Source: Betaproteobacteria bacterium (lineage in GTDB: Bacteria > Pseudomonadota > Gammaproteobacteria > Burkholderiales > Rhodocyclaceae). From it: 64,000 bases of DNA. A program made the translations under genes and the position numbers. Position 1 is the first letter of the stretch, and every line of letters starts with the position of its first letter. The DNA is taken from assembly GCA_020621405.1 (NCBI GenBank), contig JAHRYN010000002.1, positions 1 to 64,000 of the forward strand. Direction: 5' to 3'. Below the pieces are notes generated by a model that did no database searches, was not told the DNA's origin, and worked only from the letters and a program-made list of their open reading frames with translations. Positions 63,085 through 64,000 of this stretch are shown piece after piece.

Positions 63085-64000
63085 ATGCTCTCCGCCGAAA
63101 ACACCCGTCTGCTGATCCGCCTGCGATGGACAGCCTTTTCCCTGCTGGCCTGCGCCTATGTGCTGGTGTTCTTCCACCGCACCGCACCCGCCGCGATCGC
63201 CGGCGAACTGACACGCGACTTCGCGGTCGGCCCGGCGTCGCTCGGCGTGCTCGCCGCCAGCTACTTCTGGATCTACACACTGATGCAGATCCCGACCGGC
63301 GTGCTGGCCGACACGCTCGGACCGAAGCGCATCGTCGCGCTCGGCGGCGTGATCGCAGGCATCGGCTCCATCGTGTTCGCGCAGGCAGACACGTTGGGCG
63401 TGGCGGTGATCGGCCGCGCACTGGTCGGACTGGGCGTGTCCTTCCCCTTCATCGCGCTGCTGAAGATCAACGCCGCCTGGTTCCCGGAACGGCAGTTCGC
63501 GACGCTGAGCGGGCTGACCATGTTCATCGGCAACCTCGGCGCCGCGTTCGCCGCCACACCGCTGGCCTGGCTGGTCGGCGTGATTTCGTGGCGCACGGTG
63601 TTCGTCTGCATGGGCCTGCTGTCGATCGCGCTGGCAACGCTGACCTGGCTGCGCGTGCGCGACCGGCCGGAGGACGCCGGCCTGCCGACCTTGCGCGAAC
63701 TGTCCGGCAAGGCGGCGCATGCGCCGCGGACCAGCGACTGGCGCGCCGGACTGCGCCAGGTCGCCGGCAACCGGTCTAGCTGGCCCGGGCTGTTCGTCAA
63801 TACCGGCATCGCCGGCAGCTTCTTTTCGTTCGCCGGCTTGTGGGGCGTGCCCTACCTGATGAACGCGCACGGCATGGACCGCACGCTTGCCGCACAGCAC
63901 GCGACGCTGATGCTGGTCGTGTTCGCCTTCAGCTGCCTGTTCGTCGGCCGTCTGTCCGACCGCCTGCAGCGACGCAAGCCGGTCATGCTGGTGCTGGCCA
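63085..64000 (+). CDS. MFS transporter (partial, runs off the window)
   Basis: At least 305 residues of a major facilitator superfamily transporter whose end lies outside the window. It begins MLSAENTRLLIRLRWTAFSL and shows helix 1 with a FFHRTAPAAIAGEL loop. The signature PTGVLADTLGPKR lies between helices 2 and 3, GLGVSFPFIALLKINAAWFPE follows, and VGRLSDRLQRRKP lies near the visible end. No substrate can be assigned. Confidence 0.88.
   Translation, partial: MLSAENTRLLIRLRWTAFSLLACAYVLVFFHRTAPAAIAGELTRDFAVGPASLGVLAASYFWIYTLMQIPTGVLADTLGPKRIVALGGVIAGIGSIVFAQADTLGVAVIGRALVGLGVSFPFIALLKINAAWFPERQFATLSGLTMFIGNLGAAFAATPLAWLVGVISWRTVFVCMGLLSIALATLTWLRVRDRPEDAGLPTLRELSGKAAHAPRTSDWRAGLRQVAGNRSSWPGLFVNTGIAGSFFSFAGLWGVPYLMNAHGMDRTLAAQHATLMLVVFAFSCLFVGRLSDRLQRRKPVMLVLA

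Overview
The window is GC-rich, densely coded and typical of a free-living, respiring betaproteobacterium. A Rhodocyclales or Methyloversatilis-like relative is the best guess. This rests on gene content (FDH3-type formate dehydrogenase with DUF3305/DUF3306 partners, a PEP-CTERM protein, a DUF2341-ExbB fusion, REP elements) and not on any search. The genus call is low confidence.

Layout. 1-225: on the minus strand, an rRNA-type promoter and boxA leader pointing out of the window, preceded by an initiator tRNA. 411-4421: a NarL-type two-component pair and a TonB-dependent receptor. 4489-13872 (minus): one long formate dehydrogenase operon. It runs DUF3305, DUF3306, a 697-residue polyferredoxin, a TorD-like chaperone, a small Tat protein, the catalytic, iron-sulfur and cytochrome b subunits, and two small exported proteins of unknown role. 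13997-18665 (plus, divergent): moaA-fdhD-mobA-moeA and a HTH/PBP-like regulator, mostly with 4-base overlaps. These genes make, guanylate and sulfurate the Mo-bis-MGD cofactor that the dehydrogenase needs, so the two arms form one functional unit.

18681-39765 (all minus) is the most unusual block. It holds an ExbB homologue fused to DUF2341 and LamG-like domains, two ExbD, a TonB, a putative porin, a periplasmic coiled-coil protein, a PEP-CTERM protein, a secreted periplasmic-binding-protein-like protein, and a two-partner secretion pair (TpsB and a 3,562-residue TpsA). A rare palindromic motif (ATAGTCCGATCGGACTAT or close variants) lies upstream of both halves, suggesting co-regulation. I regard this as the best candidate for an undescribed cell-surface system.

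39905-49726: housekeeping genes (truC, DUF1415, an alpha/beta hydrolase, comEC) split by an inserted 3.6 kb gene. That gene encodes an amino-acid-permease-like sensor fused to a hybrid histidine kinase. Both flanks carry duplicated, decayed junction copies of comEC and hydrolase sequence, recording how the insertion happened. The kinase ends in an Hpt domain that has lost its histidine.

49777-64000: a globin-coupled diguanylate cyclase, a DUF2062 protein, a five-unit REP/BIME array lodged exactly between the stop codons of two convergent genes, the LolCD lipoprotein exporter, recJ, a Tat-exported M48 lipoprotein protease, a TRAP transporter of the mannitol/chloroaromatic type with an enlarged permease, and the start of an MFS transporter that runs off the window.
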